This document shows, piece after piece, positions 1 through 11,038 of a stretch of 64,000 nt of DNA. The stretch spans positions 4,838,501-4,902,500 of the forward strand of contig CM052358.1 in the NCBI GenBank assembly GCA_028551475.1, read 5' to 3'. Every line of letters starts with the position of its first letter. The stretch's first letter is position 1. The notes beneath the pieces were generated by a model. It worked only from the letters and a program-made list of their open reading frames with translations. It was not told where the DNA came from and searched no databases. This DNA comes from Casuarina equisetifolia. Lineage: Eukaryota > Streptophyta > Magnoliopsida > Fagales > Casuarinaceae. The position numbers and the translations under genes are program-made.

Positions 1-557
1 AACTACTTGCATGTTGACATAAGCATTACAAGTGGATTGAAGTCCAACTTCAAAATGAAGGCTCATCCCTAGCTCCAATACCATATAAGAGTATAATGGT
101 CTATTCTAAAACCTTAAGGCATTAGGTGAAGAAATCTGATCACTTATAAGCTCAGCGACTCATCCTCATGCTTCCAATGTAGAATAACACTCACCTTTAA
201 CAGTTTCAAGCAAGTCTTTTGATCATAAATATTATAGTAGAATTATAGAATTGTAAGGATAGGGAAGGGGACCTCCAAAAAGGGAACAAATGCATTTTGA
301 TTTTCTTCTTTAAAAATAAAAACAAAAAAATCTTGAATTTAAGAAGGAGAAGATTAAAATCCAAACAAACAAGACAAGTTAACCACCTTAAGACTAAAAA
401 CCAAGCTTGAATTTTTTAAAATTACTGTGTTGCTTGGTTTGAGATAAAGGCTTCCAAACGCATTTTTGATCAATGAAAAAGGGCTCTAGATTCATTTGAA
501 TCATTGCATGTTAATCATCTAAAGTTTATGACATTACTATCTCTAACTGAAGTCTTG

Positions 558-1450
558 ATGGTGCCAGAGGAAAAGGCACTGACAAAGAGGAAGTCATGGA
601 ATGGAAAAGGCAACTCTATCAATGGCAAAAACCTTTTTCAAGTGGAAGGAATTTAATGTTTGGCTTAAAGCTTACAATAATAATGGTGAACCAATTTGTA
701 AAGCTCCAACTGTGGGGTCAAAGAAAGGATGTATGAAAGAAAATAGAGAGTTTGAAATTTTGTTATATAAGTTTAAAGGCATTAAGTAGAGGACATGGAG
801 AAAATGGGTTGCAAAAATTCACAAGCCAAATGGGAAAAGACTTTGACTTGGTACTTTTACAAATATAGTTAAAGTAGCCTTTTCCTATGATGAAGTTGTA
901 AAGGCAATCTATGACATTTGTGCCTACCTTGAGCCTACCTTAATTTTCGAAATTGTTTCACATCAAGCAACTATTTGGCAATAACACCATTGGGTTCTAA
1001 TTTGTCAATTAGTTTGAAGTTTATGTATCTGAGAATGAAAGCATGAATCTTGGTTCTCTTAACTTAAGAAACTAGGATGAGAAAGTTGAAGCTAGAATTG
1101 ATGTTTTGCATGCTCAAGTCACAGAAATTGTCATACTTAGCAATAGGTAAAAGCCATAAGCAAATCTTGAATTATCTAAAACTAGAAACAATTCTACTAG
1201 TATTTTAGATTATATTTGGCATTAAGAAAAGTTTTTCATAAATGAAATGTTTGATTTGGATGAACTTAATTCACTTTTGACCAGTAGTCCTTAAAGCAAT
1301 TATGAAATTGGTACTAGGTTTATGATGCCTGACAACCTTGGTTTCCTTTCAACTAGCACAAACAGTCATTTGATTTGTCACAACAATGGTAGAATTCAAA
1401 CATCAAGTTGCTTGATAATTTAATTGATGTGCCAACAAACACCTTTTAAA
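558..1450 (+). pseudogene. DREB2-type AP2/ERF transcription factor pseudogene, unit 1
   Basis: DREB2 proteins are nuclear AP2/ERF factors that bind DRE/CRT promoter elements in drought and heat responses. An ATG at 558 opens a basic KRKS segment. After a +1 shift the frame at 601 gives KWKEFN, then the GSKKGCMK block that precedes the AP2 domain in DREB2 proteins. The domain itself reads through RTWRKWVAKI, then a stop, then LGTF and YDE. Stops replace the residue after the YKFKGIK block (788) and the Trp codon before LGTF. A C-terminal FDLDEL block (about 1253-1270) resembles the acidic DREB2 activation region. This is the only unit in the array with the N-terminal part. It cannot make a full protein. 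The family call is strong; the subgroup (DREB2A/C-like) rests on the GSKKGCMK block. Confidence 0.85.
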
Positions 1451-1479
1451 GTTAATACAATTCTTGTCATTAGAAACTC

Positions 1480-1795
1480 AACCATTTCATCCTTCATATA
1501 GCCAACTATCCATCTATCTATTTTCAAGAATTTCCCTAGCTATTTAACCTAAACCAAAAACTTTAGCACCTTATCGTCCTCTAACTTGCCAGTTACTCAA
1601 TCTATCCAACCCCAAGAATCTTCTCAATTGTGTAACCCAAACCAAAAACTCCATCTCATGGTCAGTCATCCTCCACTTAGCTAGCCACCCATTTATCCAC
1701 CCTAAGAATTTTTCTGACCATCCAATCTCAAGCAATACTCTATTGTTTAACCCTTCTCCACTTAACTAACCATATATTTGTCTACCCTAAAAAAT
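1480..1795. repeat. Minisatellite-like spacer between DREB2 units
   Basis: Three to four degenerate direct repeats of roughly 80-90 bases carry the recurring words AACCAAAAACT, CATCCTCCAC and CCAAGAATTT. Related spacers follow units 2 and 3 (about 2660-2995 and 3800-4140) and recur at the matching places in block 2. No coding potential is visible. Confidence 0.6.
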
Positions 1796-1859
1796 TTCTC
1801 CAAAAAAAGAAAAGAGAAAAATAAATAGATGAAAGTGATTTATCTAATTTTTTAGCCCA

Positions 1860-2640
1860 AACCATTATTTATACATAAATAAGCAAAAACCAATTTATAA
1901 AACTCTAGCCATGGGTCAAAGAAGGAATGCATAGAAGGAAAGGGTGGGCTTGAGAACTTGTTATAAAAGTCGAAAGCTGTTAAGTAAAGAACATGAGGAA
2001 AATAGGTTGTAGAAATTTATGAATCAAATAGAAAAAAGGCTTTGGCTTAGTAGTTTTGCAAATGTAGTTGAAGCAATCTTTTCTAATGATGAAGCTATAA
2101 GGGCAATCTATGGCACTTATACCTTCATTAATTTTCCAAATTGTACCACACTAAGTAGCAACTTAGCAATAACACTACAATGTTCTAATTTTAAAATTGT
2201 AACAATAAGTGTAAAATTTATATAGATGAAAGTGAAAACATGAATCTTGCTTCTTGAAGCTTAAGAAACCAAATTGAGAAAGTTAAAGCTAGAATTGATG
2301 TTTTGCATGCTCAAGTCATAAAAACTACCATACCAAATAATACACTAACGCTAAAAGTAAATCTTGAACTATTTAACACCAAAAATGGTTCTACTAGAGT
2401 TTCAAATTATGTTTGACATTAAGAAAAGTATTTCACAAATGAAATATTTGATTTGAATGAACTTAACTCACTCTTGAATAATAGTCCTCAAAGTAATTGT
2501 GAAATTAGTACAAGATTTTGGTTGTGATGCTTGACAACCTTGGTTTCCTTTTAACTAAAGCACGAAGCTACCTAATGTGTTATAGTAATGGTAGAATTCA
2601 AACACCAAGTTGCTTGAGAATTTAATTGATATGACAATAG
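1860..2640 (+). pseudogene. DREB2-type AP2/ERF pseudogene, unit 2
   Basis: This unit lacks the KWKEFN start region and begins close to the GSKKEC block near 1915. The AP2 remnant then runs through several stops. A 68-codon open stretch from 2019 keeps KRLWLSSFANVVEA and AIRAIYGTY, the second half of the AP2 domain including the WLG-type strand (here WLS). The C-terminal remnant near 2450 again reads FDLNELNSL. The multiple stops and missing N-terminus mark it as a pseudogene. It matches the unit at 43350-44110 more closely than its neighbours in this array, so the tandem array came before the block duplication. Confidence 0.8.
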
Positions 2641-3059
2641 ATACCTTCTAAAGTTAATACAACTCCTAGCATTCAAAATTCCACCTCCTAATCTTTCATC
2701 TAACCAACCAACCATTTACCCATCTCCAAGAATTTTCCTAGCTATTCAACCTAACCAAAATTTTCAACACCCTACCATCCTTTACCTTGCCAACTGGTCA
2801 ATCATTACACCCTTAAAAATTTTCTCAGTTTTCCAACCCAAACCAAAAATTCTACCACTTAGTCATCCTCCACTCAGCTAACCACCTATCTATCCAGCCT
2901 AAAGAATTTTCTTGTCCGTCCAATCCCAACTAGTAGCTTTACCACTCAAACATCCTCCATTTGATTAGCAAAACATTTTCCACCCCCAGGAATTTCCCTA
3001 AGAAAAGGAAAAAAGAAAATTGAATAGATAAAAGTAGTTTATCTTAATTTTTTAGTCCA

Positions 3060-3790
3060 AACCACTATTTATACATACTCAAACAAAAACCAGTTCGTAA
3101 AACTCTAGCTATAGGGTCAAAGAAAGAATATATGAAAGGAAAGAAAGGACTTAACAACTTCTTATATAAGTTTAGATATGTTAGGTAAAGGACATGAGAA
3201 AAATGGGTTGCAAAATTTATGCACCAAATGAGAAAAGGCTCTAGCTTGGTGCTTTTGCAAATGCAATTGAAGCAACTTTTTCTTGTGATGAAGTTGCAAA
3301 GGCAATTTGTGGCACTTATGCATGCCCTAATTTTCTAGATTACTCCCCCTGAAGCAACTACTTGGCAACAATACTACCAAGTTTTGATTTTACAACTACA
3401 TTAATCAATCTAAAGTTTATGCAATTGAGAGTGAAAGCATGAATCTTGATTCTCCCAACTTAAGAAATTAGGATAAGAAAGTTAAAGTCAAAATTGATGT
3501 TTCGCATACTCAAGTCACAGAAACTACCATACTTAGCAATAGGCTAAGTTATGTTTGGCACTAAGAAGAGTATGTCTTAGATGAAACATATAATTTAGAT
3601 GAACTTACTTCATTCTTGACTAGTAGTCCTTAAAGTAATTATAAATTGGTACTAGGTTTCAATTATGATGCTTGACAACCTTGGGTTCCTTTCAACTAGT
3701 GCACAAAGCCATCTAATTTGTCATAACAATGGTAGAATTCAATCATTGAGTTATTTGATAATTTAATTGATGTGCCAACAAACACCTTCT
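3060..3790 (+). pseudogene. DREB2-type AP2/ERF pseudogene, unit 3
   Basis: AP2 remnant of about 3180-3340: a shifted frame gives KIYAPNEKRL, a stop, then LGAFANAIEATFSCDEVAKA, which aligns with the second half of an AP2 domain. Upstream the GSKK block is degenerate (SYRVKERI in another frame). The C-terminal part is shortened relative to unit 1. The unit contains several stops and frameshifts and has no usable start codon. Its partner in block 2 lies at about 44540-45250. Confidence 0.75.
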
Positions 3791-4219
3791 AAAGTACTAC
3801 AATTCTTGCCATTAGAAACTCCACTATGCCATCCTTCATTTGGCTAACCATCCATCTATCTACTTTCAAGAATTTCCTTAGTTGCTCAACCCAAACCAAA
3901 AGCTTCAGCACCTTGTCATCCTCCACCTTGCTAGCCACTCAATCTAATCCACCTCTAAGAATTTTTTCAATTGTCTAACCCAAACCAAAAACTCTACCAC
4001 CTAACTATCTTCCACTTGGCCAACCACCCCTCTATCCAATCCTAATAATTTTCCTAGCCAACCAATCCTAGCCAGAAACTCTACCATTCAAATATCCTCT
4101 ATTCGACTAACCAAACATTTGTTAACTCCCAAGAATTCTCTTAAGAAAAGGAAAAGAGAAAAATGAATAATGGTGTGGACTAAAATGAATAGATAAAAGT
4201 AGTTTATCTTAACATTTTA

Positions 4220-5000
4220 GTCCAAACCACTATTTATAATAAACAAACAAGAACCAATCCGTAAAACTTCAAATATAGGGTCAAAGAAGGAATGTATGAA
4301 AGGAAAGGGAAAGCTTGATAACTTGTTATATAAGTTCAAAGATGTTAGGCAAAGCACATGAGGAAAATGGGATATAGAAATCTATAAGCCAAATGGGAAA
4401 AGGCTCTAGCTTAGTACTTTTGCAAATGTAGTTAAATCAACTTTTTCTTATGATGAAGTCGCGGGGACAATCTATGGCACTTATTCTTACTTTAATTTTC
4501 CATATTGCTCCTTATTAAGCAACTACTTGGCAACAACACCAAGTTTTGATTTTACAACTGTATTAATCAATATGAAGTTTATTTAGTTGAGAATGAAAGT
4601 GTGAATCTTGCTTTTTCCAACTTAAGAAACAAGACAAGAAAGTTAAAGTGGGAACCAATATTTCACCTGGTTAAGTTATTGAAGTTGTCATACCAAGTGG
4701 AATGCCGCAACTGGAAGTAAATCCTAAATTATTTGACGCTAGAAATGATTTTACTAGCATTGTAAATTATGTTTGGCATGCTGAAGAGTATTTCGTAGAT
4801 GAAATATTTGACTTAGAATGACTTATTGCTCTTTTCAATAATAGCCCTCAAAATAATATGGAATCGATATTGAGTTTCAATTGTTATGGTTGTTGACTTT
4901 GGTTCGTTTTCAACTAGTGTACAAAGTCATTTGATTTGTCATGGCAATGGAAAAATTCAAACATCAAATTGTTCGAGACTTTAGTTGACATGGCAATAAG
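4220..5000 (+). pseudogene. DREB2-type AP2/ERF pseudogene, unit 4
   Basis: This unit keeps one of the longer aligned stretches: GSKKECMKGKGK near 4280, then YKFKDVRQST, a stop, GKWDIEIYKPNGKRL, a stop, LSTFANVVKSTFSYDEVAG and TIYGTYSYFNFP. The order of elements is that of a DREB2 AP2 domain, with the WGKWVAEIREP core altered. In-frame stops exclude a functional product. Its partner in block 2 is at about 46940-47700. The unit ends about 100 bases before the TTA microsatellite. Confidence 0.8.
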
Positions 5001-5094
5001 AACCTTTTGAAGTTGATAGTTTTTAGTAAATAGGTGGTGTAGAATATTAGGTTATTAGACTAGTTGATTAATATATACTTTGGTTGTATATTAG

Positions 5095-5096
<2 letters not shown>

Positions 5097-5156
<60 letters not shown>
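5097..5156. repeat. (TTA)n microsatellite
   Basis: About 20 uninterrupted TTA triplets lie at the junction between the DREB2 array and a fragment of thioesterase intron 2. The same junction in block 2 (47804-47946) has a longer tract with GTT interruptions. Confidence 0.95.
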
Positions 5157-5158
<2 letters not shown>

Positions 5159-5400
5159 GTAGAAAAAGTTCAACCTTACTAAAATTTCAAAGAAGCAAAA
5201 CAAAACAAGAAAGCATTTTAACTTGGAAGCAGCTAAATAAATCACAATCATGAAGGGTTTGTATGCAAATGCTAATAGAAAATATTCAAAAGCAAGACAT
5301 CACAGTAAAAAGTTGGAAGAACTTGGCGTTGGCCTCGAAGTTATATCTATGACAAAATTGATGGCTTCTGTATGAAAAAATTGATGGCTTAATCGTGGTT
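5157..5400 (-). pseudogene. Fragment of thioesterase intron 2
   Basis: This matches the intron of the thioesterase gene just upstream of its last exon (27386 to about 27600), including the words AAAAAGTTCAACC and AAGACATCA. It starts almost at the exon-intron boundary, so no coding sequence is included. At 5400 it is cut by inverted-repeat-element sequence. Confidence 0.75.
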
Positions 5401-5810
5401 AAATTTGTGTTCTTTTTGGTCATTCTTCATATGTCATATTGCTTCCGAGCATCCCAAAGTTTTTATTTTTTATTTTTTTTTAGAACTTTTAGTTTTGGGT
5501 CCTACGACTTATGAGCGAAGCGCTTTCCTTTTTTAACCTTTGCTGAGTTTGTCGCCTTTTTTTCTTTTTGAAGAAATACTCTTGTCAAGTTGATAATTTG
5601 ATAATAATCACGACACCTCACACGAACGCTGATATGACTTATGGGCGAAGCGTTTTCCTTTAATAACCTCTGCTTTCCTTTTTTAACCTCTGCTGAGTTT
5701 GTTGCCTTCTTTTCTTTTTGAAGAAATGCTCTTGTCAAGTTGATAATTTGATAATAATCACGACACCTCACACCAACGTTGAATGTCCAGTATACCCTTA
5801 CCGACATAAA
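5401..5810 (-). mobile_element. Fragment of the inverted-repeat element interior
   Basis: The reverse complement matches about 16813-17075, in the interior of the 7-kb inverted-repeat element. It contains a local duplication of about 140 bases (words GCGAAGCG and CACGACACCTCACAC occur twice). A 133-residue open frame on the minus strand is a by-product of this duplication and shows no known domain. Its right end is joined directly to cpFtsY intron 8 sequence. Confidence 0.75.
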
Positions 5811-7092
5811 GTTTATCTGTAGCTTTGGCCCATGGAATCTATAAGCAAGTGCTACTATTGAAAACTGATATATATAATTTTTTTTTCCCTGATCATTTGT
5901 CAACCTCCTTGACCAGAGCCTGCCCTACCTATGAGTCCTTTCGGGGAAAACGGGATCATAAATCGGTGGCTGGTGGGTGTTCACGAAGTCTTCTTGGGAA
6001 ACCTAGTTGTAGTAATAAAAGGAAGAATGATGCATCGGTAAGATCGCGTGCCACTTATTAATCTTGTTGGTGCACTTTCAGGCCATGGAGTAAGACGAAA
6101 AGGAGTGAGCTTTTAGGGTAAGGAAGTGGGAGGAGTGAAAGTTGCACCTTTGATAACCCTTCTCCATATACCAATTGCAAAAGACTCACTAGTATAAAAC
6201 AGAAAGCTATCAATAGATATATACATAGGGACTTATTTCACCTCTGATGCTTCTGTGGGGTGGTTTCCATCAAGTACCACCTGTTATTGTAATCTACAAA
6301 CAAGTTCACTAAATGAAAAGATTAGATGTTTTAGGCAGCAAATAATTGAATGAGATTTTTGTGTTGGGATGACTACACTTGTTCCACTTAGAGAAGCTGT
6401 CTCTTCTTGTCTCTTTGTTAATTCCTGGTGTTGTGGAGAATGCTTGCATATGGTTTAGTTTTCATGTCGGGACCAATATGAAATGAAAACCCCATGTCTA
6501 ATGAAATTGGTTTTCTTTGTTGTGTGATGTAATGTTTTCAGATTTCTTTGGAAAGTATCTTTCAGAGATTGATATGCTCTTATTTGCAGGAGATCCTGCT
6601 AGTTTTGGATGGGACTACTGGTTTGAATATGCTGCCACAAGCAAGAGAATTTAATGAAGTATTTACCCCATTTGTGCCTCTTGTATTAACATGGTTAGGT
6701 ACTAATTTTATTTAGTGTTGTCAATCAACCAAAAAGATTTTGATTGAATGATCGTGAGATTGCTTTCTATGTAGCGATACAATGTTTATGTGAACTTTTG
6801 ACTTGGAGCTTTTGCCGCGGGTAGTTGGAATTACTGGTTTAATTTTGACAAAACTTGATGGCTATGCTAGAGGTGGCTGTGTGGTATGTTTTAATTTTAA
6901 TGTTCGCATATTATTCACCTGGGTGTATATTTTTGAAGATGATTTCGGTAACTGATCAACTGTAATTTCTTGTTGTAGGTCAGTGTGGTTGATGAGCTTG
7001 GCATCCCTGTGAAGTTTGTGGGTGTTGGAGAAGGAGTTGAAGACCTTCAACCCTTTGGTGCAGAGGCCTTCGTCAATGTAATACTTTCATAA
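5811..7092 (+). pseudogene. cpFtsY 3'-end pseudogene fragment (exons 9-11)
   Basis: This is colinear with 24840-26210 of the intact cpFtsY gene. It starts inside intron 8 and carries exon 9 (6590-6658), exon 10 (6821-6883) and exon 11 (6979-7092, stop TAA). Exons 9 and 11 keep the frame. Exon 10 changes the G4-region Ser after TKLDG to Tyr, and its splice acceptor reads GCGG where the parent has GCAG, so normal splicing is lost. Exon 11 changes DPEAF to GAEAF. There is no promoter, no transit peptide and no P-loop exon. It is a non-functional copy of part of the gene. Confidence 0.92.
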
Positions 7093-8193
7093 AGCAAAAG
7101 AATTGGTCAGTATATGTTACTGTCAATTTTTCTGATCTTGGATGATGGTGAAATTTGCATCCTTTTAGTTGTTTTATGTTAACTTGAATATTTGTGTTCT
7201 TATTGAGGTAAGTAGGTACCCAGCTTCCATCAAACAAATGCTTTTCTTCTTTTCTCCACATGTATTAAAATTGGTCATGTGAGCTTGAACCTAAACCTCC
7301 CTAAATTAGATCCCACCATCCACATATAGGATGTTGCCTTTAGTGGTCACAATTCCGCCAAAGTTTTGGAATTCTTTCTCATTAAAATTTGATTACTGCC
7401 TATATAACACCTGTATATTGGTTCAGAAATTCAAAAACATTGAGGCTTTCTTAGAGGGTTGCAAGAACATACTTACTCAAATGACGATGGGAAGTAGAGA
7501 AATAGCTCTATTTAGACTACACCCACTTTCATGCTTCTATGGTTGACAATGATGATAATTGCGTTAAGGAGAGAATCCCTAATCAATTGTTAACATCGCT
7601 TTGCTTGTTTCTTTTCTTACTTTTGGTTTTTGTTTTATTTCTTGTGTGCTTATGTTCTGCCATAACATGAGCATCTTGTTTAACTCATTTATTACGATGT
7701 GAAATAGCTAAAATGGTGGTACCATAGATGAAGTGAAACTCGTGTAAAGCATTGTTTTTGTACGGTGCGAATGATATGCATTTATTTTTAATGTTAAGAG
7801 CAATTGTTTTAGGAGTGCTAACCGGGCGAATTTTGTGGTTTAACACCTATTTGTACCATCGGTGGTTTTCAAGACAAAACAACCACTAAGTGCTGCATAA
7901 ACACCGGTACGTGAAGTTTACCTTCCTTTAAGCAACTATCAGATAAACCAATGGATGTAATGGTGCTTGAGCTGAGCTCACTATTGTGTGGTAAGGAATC
8001 ATGAAATGATAGGAAAGTTACCTTTGGCTAAACATCAAGATATCATTATAATCATCTTCTTTAGGAAAGTTACCTTTGGCTAAACATCAAGATATCATTA
8101 TAATCATCTTCTTTCTCTTCACAATAAAACTTAAGAAAATTATATAAATTCCAATGGATTTCATAAGCACTAAAAAGTGGAGATATAAACACT
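7093..8193. repeat. Copied cpFtsY-thioesterase intergenic DNA
   Basis: This is colinear with 26211 to about 27237, the DNA between the stop codons of the two convergent genes, with several short deletions. The same stretch recurs at 56193-57301. An internal duplication of about 60 bases is present near 8005-8110 (AAAGTTACCTTTGGCTAAAC twice). No gene is visible. Confidence 0.8.
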
Positions 8194-10500
8194 TCATAGC
8201 TTGGTAATGGGCATGTTGAGAAGGTAGCATGAGCTGTGTAGACTAACTGCCCTGTTTTTCTTGAGCTTGAACTCCAATGCCACTACAAAGGCATAGACTA
8301 TCACCTTTGCCTGTATGCAGAAAAAGTTCAAACTGACTGAAATTTCAAAGAAGCAAAACAAAACAAGAAAGCATTTTAACTTGGAAGCAGCTAAATAAAT
8401 CACAATCATGAAGGGTTCGAATGCAGATGGTAATAGAAAAAATTCAGAAGTAAGACATCATAGTAAAAAGTTAGAAGAACTTAGCGTTGGCCTCGAAGTT
8501 ATCTCGATGACAAAATCGATGGCATCTCTATGAAAAAATCGATGGCTAAATCACGGTAAATTAAGTAAACATTTTCACATATTAAACCATGACAATGTCT
8601 AGTAAGAGCCAACCATTGCTAAAGAGGAATACAATACCCCATGATTTAGGCTACAAAGTAGTAAGCATCCTTTAGGACCATTTAGTAAGATGCAGGGGTC
8701 TTGAAGGATCATAGGGGTAGAAATAATATACCAACGATGAAATTTCAGCATCAGGATCATTCTTAGTCTAATTCACCAAAGAAGAAGGAGGTTTCAACTA
8801 AGATTTTTCCAAAAAATCCAGTATTTGGTCCTCTTGCTTAGCTTCATATCCAAACGCTAAGAAGAATGTTTCACAAAGGAGAAGAAAGACATAGAATGTG
8901 GGAAGTTTGTGTATTGCTTTCTAAAAGAGAATTGTACATGTGAGTGTCCTTTTATAATGTAAGGATCAACCACAAAGGATATTATATACATAATAAAGAG
9001 AACAAATACTTTCTATAAATAACAATAATTTCCCAAATAAATAATGCCGTAAGGAAAGAACAATGGAGATAAGTAAGAAAAATATATTCCTAAATATGTA
9101 CACGTGAGAATGGTGCACAGAACTATAGAGGCAGCAAAGGACATGCAAATTGCAGAACCCAAAAACAAATTTAAAGAAGCACCCATTCATTAACTTCTAA
9201 AGTAAAAATCTTTCCAACTCATTTGCTATGTGCTATTTGATTTCCAAAACAAAACCAGATTTTTACGAAAGACCTTCCCAAAGATAAAACTGCATGAATT
9301 CACATCATTCCTGAAGCTCTAACGATTTGATTCAAGTCCAATATGCACACATCAAAGTACAATAGAAGAATCCAAAAAGAAAATGAACTCACGTCCTTGG
9401 AGCAGCAGAGAGGTATGAAATGCCCAGTTCCCCCAAAAAAAATTTCCTTATCTTCGGGCACCGCTGTTCTAGCACAAGCGGTTGAGACCATCTCGGCAAC
9501 AGCCGCAACAGTGATACTGTTTTAACTTGGAAGCAGTTAAAAAGTTCAACCTTACTGAAACTTCGAAGAAGCAAAACAAAACAAGAAAGCATTTTAACTT
9601 GGAAGCAGTTAAATAGATCACAATCATGAAAGGTTCGTATGCAGATGCTAATAGAAAACATTCAAAAGCAAGACATCATAGTCAAAAGTTGGAAGAACTT
9701 GGCATTGGCTTCGAAGTTATCTCTATGACAAAATTGGTGGCATCTCTATGAAAAAATCGATGGTTTAATCACGGTAAATTAAGTAAACATTTTCACATAT
9801 TAAACCATGACAATGCCTAGTAAGAGCCAACCACTGGTAAAGAGGAATACAATACCCCATGATTTAGGCTGCAAACTAGTAAGTATCCTTTAGGACCATT
9901 CAGCAAGATGTAGGGGTCTTCAAGGACCATAAGGGTAGAAATAATATATGAATGTTGAAATTTCAACATTAGGATCATTCTTAGCCTGTTTCACCCAATA
10001 AGAATGAGGTTTCAACTAAGATTTTTCCAAAAAATCGAGTATTTGGTCCTCTTGCTCAGCTTCATATCCAAATGCTAAGAAGAATGGTGCACATAGAACT
10101 ACAGAGGTAGCAAAGGACATGCAAATTGCAGAACCCGAAAACAAATTTAAAAAAGCACCCATCCATTAACTTTTAAAGTATAAATCTTTCCAACTCATTT
10201 GCTATGTTCTATTTGATTTCCAAAACAAACCCAGATTTTTATGGGAGACCTTCTCAAAGATAATACTGCAAGAATTCACATCATTCCTGAAGCTTTAACG
10301 ATTTGATTCAAGTCCTGTATGCACACATCAAGGTACAACCGAAGAATCCAAAAAGAAAATGAACTCACGTCGTTTGAAGCACCAGAGAGGTATGAAATGA
10401 TCACTTCCCCAAGAAAAATTTCCTTATCTTCAGCCACCACCGTTCTGGCACAAGCGGTTGAGACAATCTCGGCAACGGCCGCAACAGTGATACGGTTTTA
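8194..10500 (-). pseudogene. Thioesterase pseudogene fragments (exon 3 once, exon 2 twice)
   Basis: These pieces are copied from the thioesterase gene at 27238-29337. An exon 3 copy (8194-8310) has lost 27 bases and carries a further indel that shifts the frame. Intron 2 follows. Exon 2 copies lie at 9393-9511 and 10369-10487, because a segment of about 1.2 kb (8320-9530) is repeated in shortened form at 9540-10500. Both exon 2 copies stop at the same internal base (after CGCAACAG), far short of the HGG motif end of the exon. Frames are broken. Exon 1 is absent. Confidence 0.85.
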
Positions 10501-10738
10501 TTTTTTTAATTAGATCTGCCAGTGACAAGACTTAATATCCGCACCCTAATAGAAAATGTACGGATAAAAATGATATTGTGACAGTATTATTAAATATATC
10601 GCGGATCCTCTTTATAGTTTAGTTTTTTGTGTGATTATTTGAGTTAGATCTGTCAGTTAGAAGGATTTCATGTCTGTACTATTTCTCATAGAAATTTGTA
10701 TGGATAACTTTAATATTGTGGCAGTGTTGTGAAGTATC

Positions 10739-11038
10739 TAGTGGATTGTTGGATTCTACTGGGTTATTGCTGGTGGCAAAACTTTGACACATGATTCGCC
10801 ACAACTTTACCAGTGTGTGCAAAGAAACTTCCTTCGTCTTAAGTTTCTTCCTTAACAACCGCTCTGCTTCTCTTTTTATTGCTTATTCTTGGGCCTATTT
10901 TGCAGGCTTTGTATCACATTCCTGGCTTTCGATGTAGTTTTTGTTGTAATTTGCGTTGCCATTGCATGTCTAGTTGGTATTGTTGTCTGCTGCTGCCTGC
11001 CATGTATAATCACCATCTTATACGTTGTGACAAATTAG
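10739..11038 (+). pseudogene. RING-type E3 ligase fragment (membrane-span exon)
   Basis: Two short coding remnants fit the transmembrane part of plant membrane-anchored RING-H2 E3 ligases of the At4g11680 type. The first reads WIVGFYWVIAGG and ends DSPQLY. The second reads [14 protein letters not shown] and then [13 protein letters not shown], ending in a stop at 11036. The Cys-Cys-Cys-Leu-Pro-Cys motif followed by a hydrophobic run is characteristic of this group. The RING finger is not present. An unrelated or intronic stretch of about 100 bases separates the two pieces. A second copy is at 58640-58940. The family call is from memory of the motif, so moderate confidence. Confidence 0.65.

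Larger units (their letters stand above)
1..5050 (+). repeat. Tandem array of four DREB2-like pseudogene units, copy 1
   Basis: Four units of about 1.2 kb follow each other head to tail. Each holds a decayed AP2/ERF coding segment, an Asp/Glu-rich C-terminal remnant and a spacer of short degenerate direct repeats. The AP2 segments begin near 770, 1970, 3170 and 4330. The whole array recurs in the same orientation at about 41470-47730, where a solo LTR splits the last two units. The window starts inside the block, so the array may extend upstream. The tandem arrangement and the shared decay pattern (different stops in each unit) are visible directly. Tandem duplication before block duplication is inferred from unit-by-unit correspondence between the two copies. 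Confidence 0.85.

Noticed and set aside
5502-5903. A 133-codon minus-strand frame with an internal repeat
   Set aside because: The repeat comes from a local DNA duplication in an element fragment, and the frame runs across the junction into cpFtsY intron sequence.
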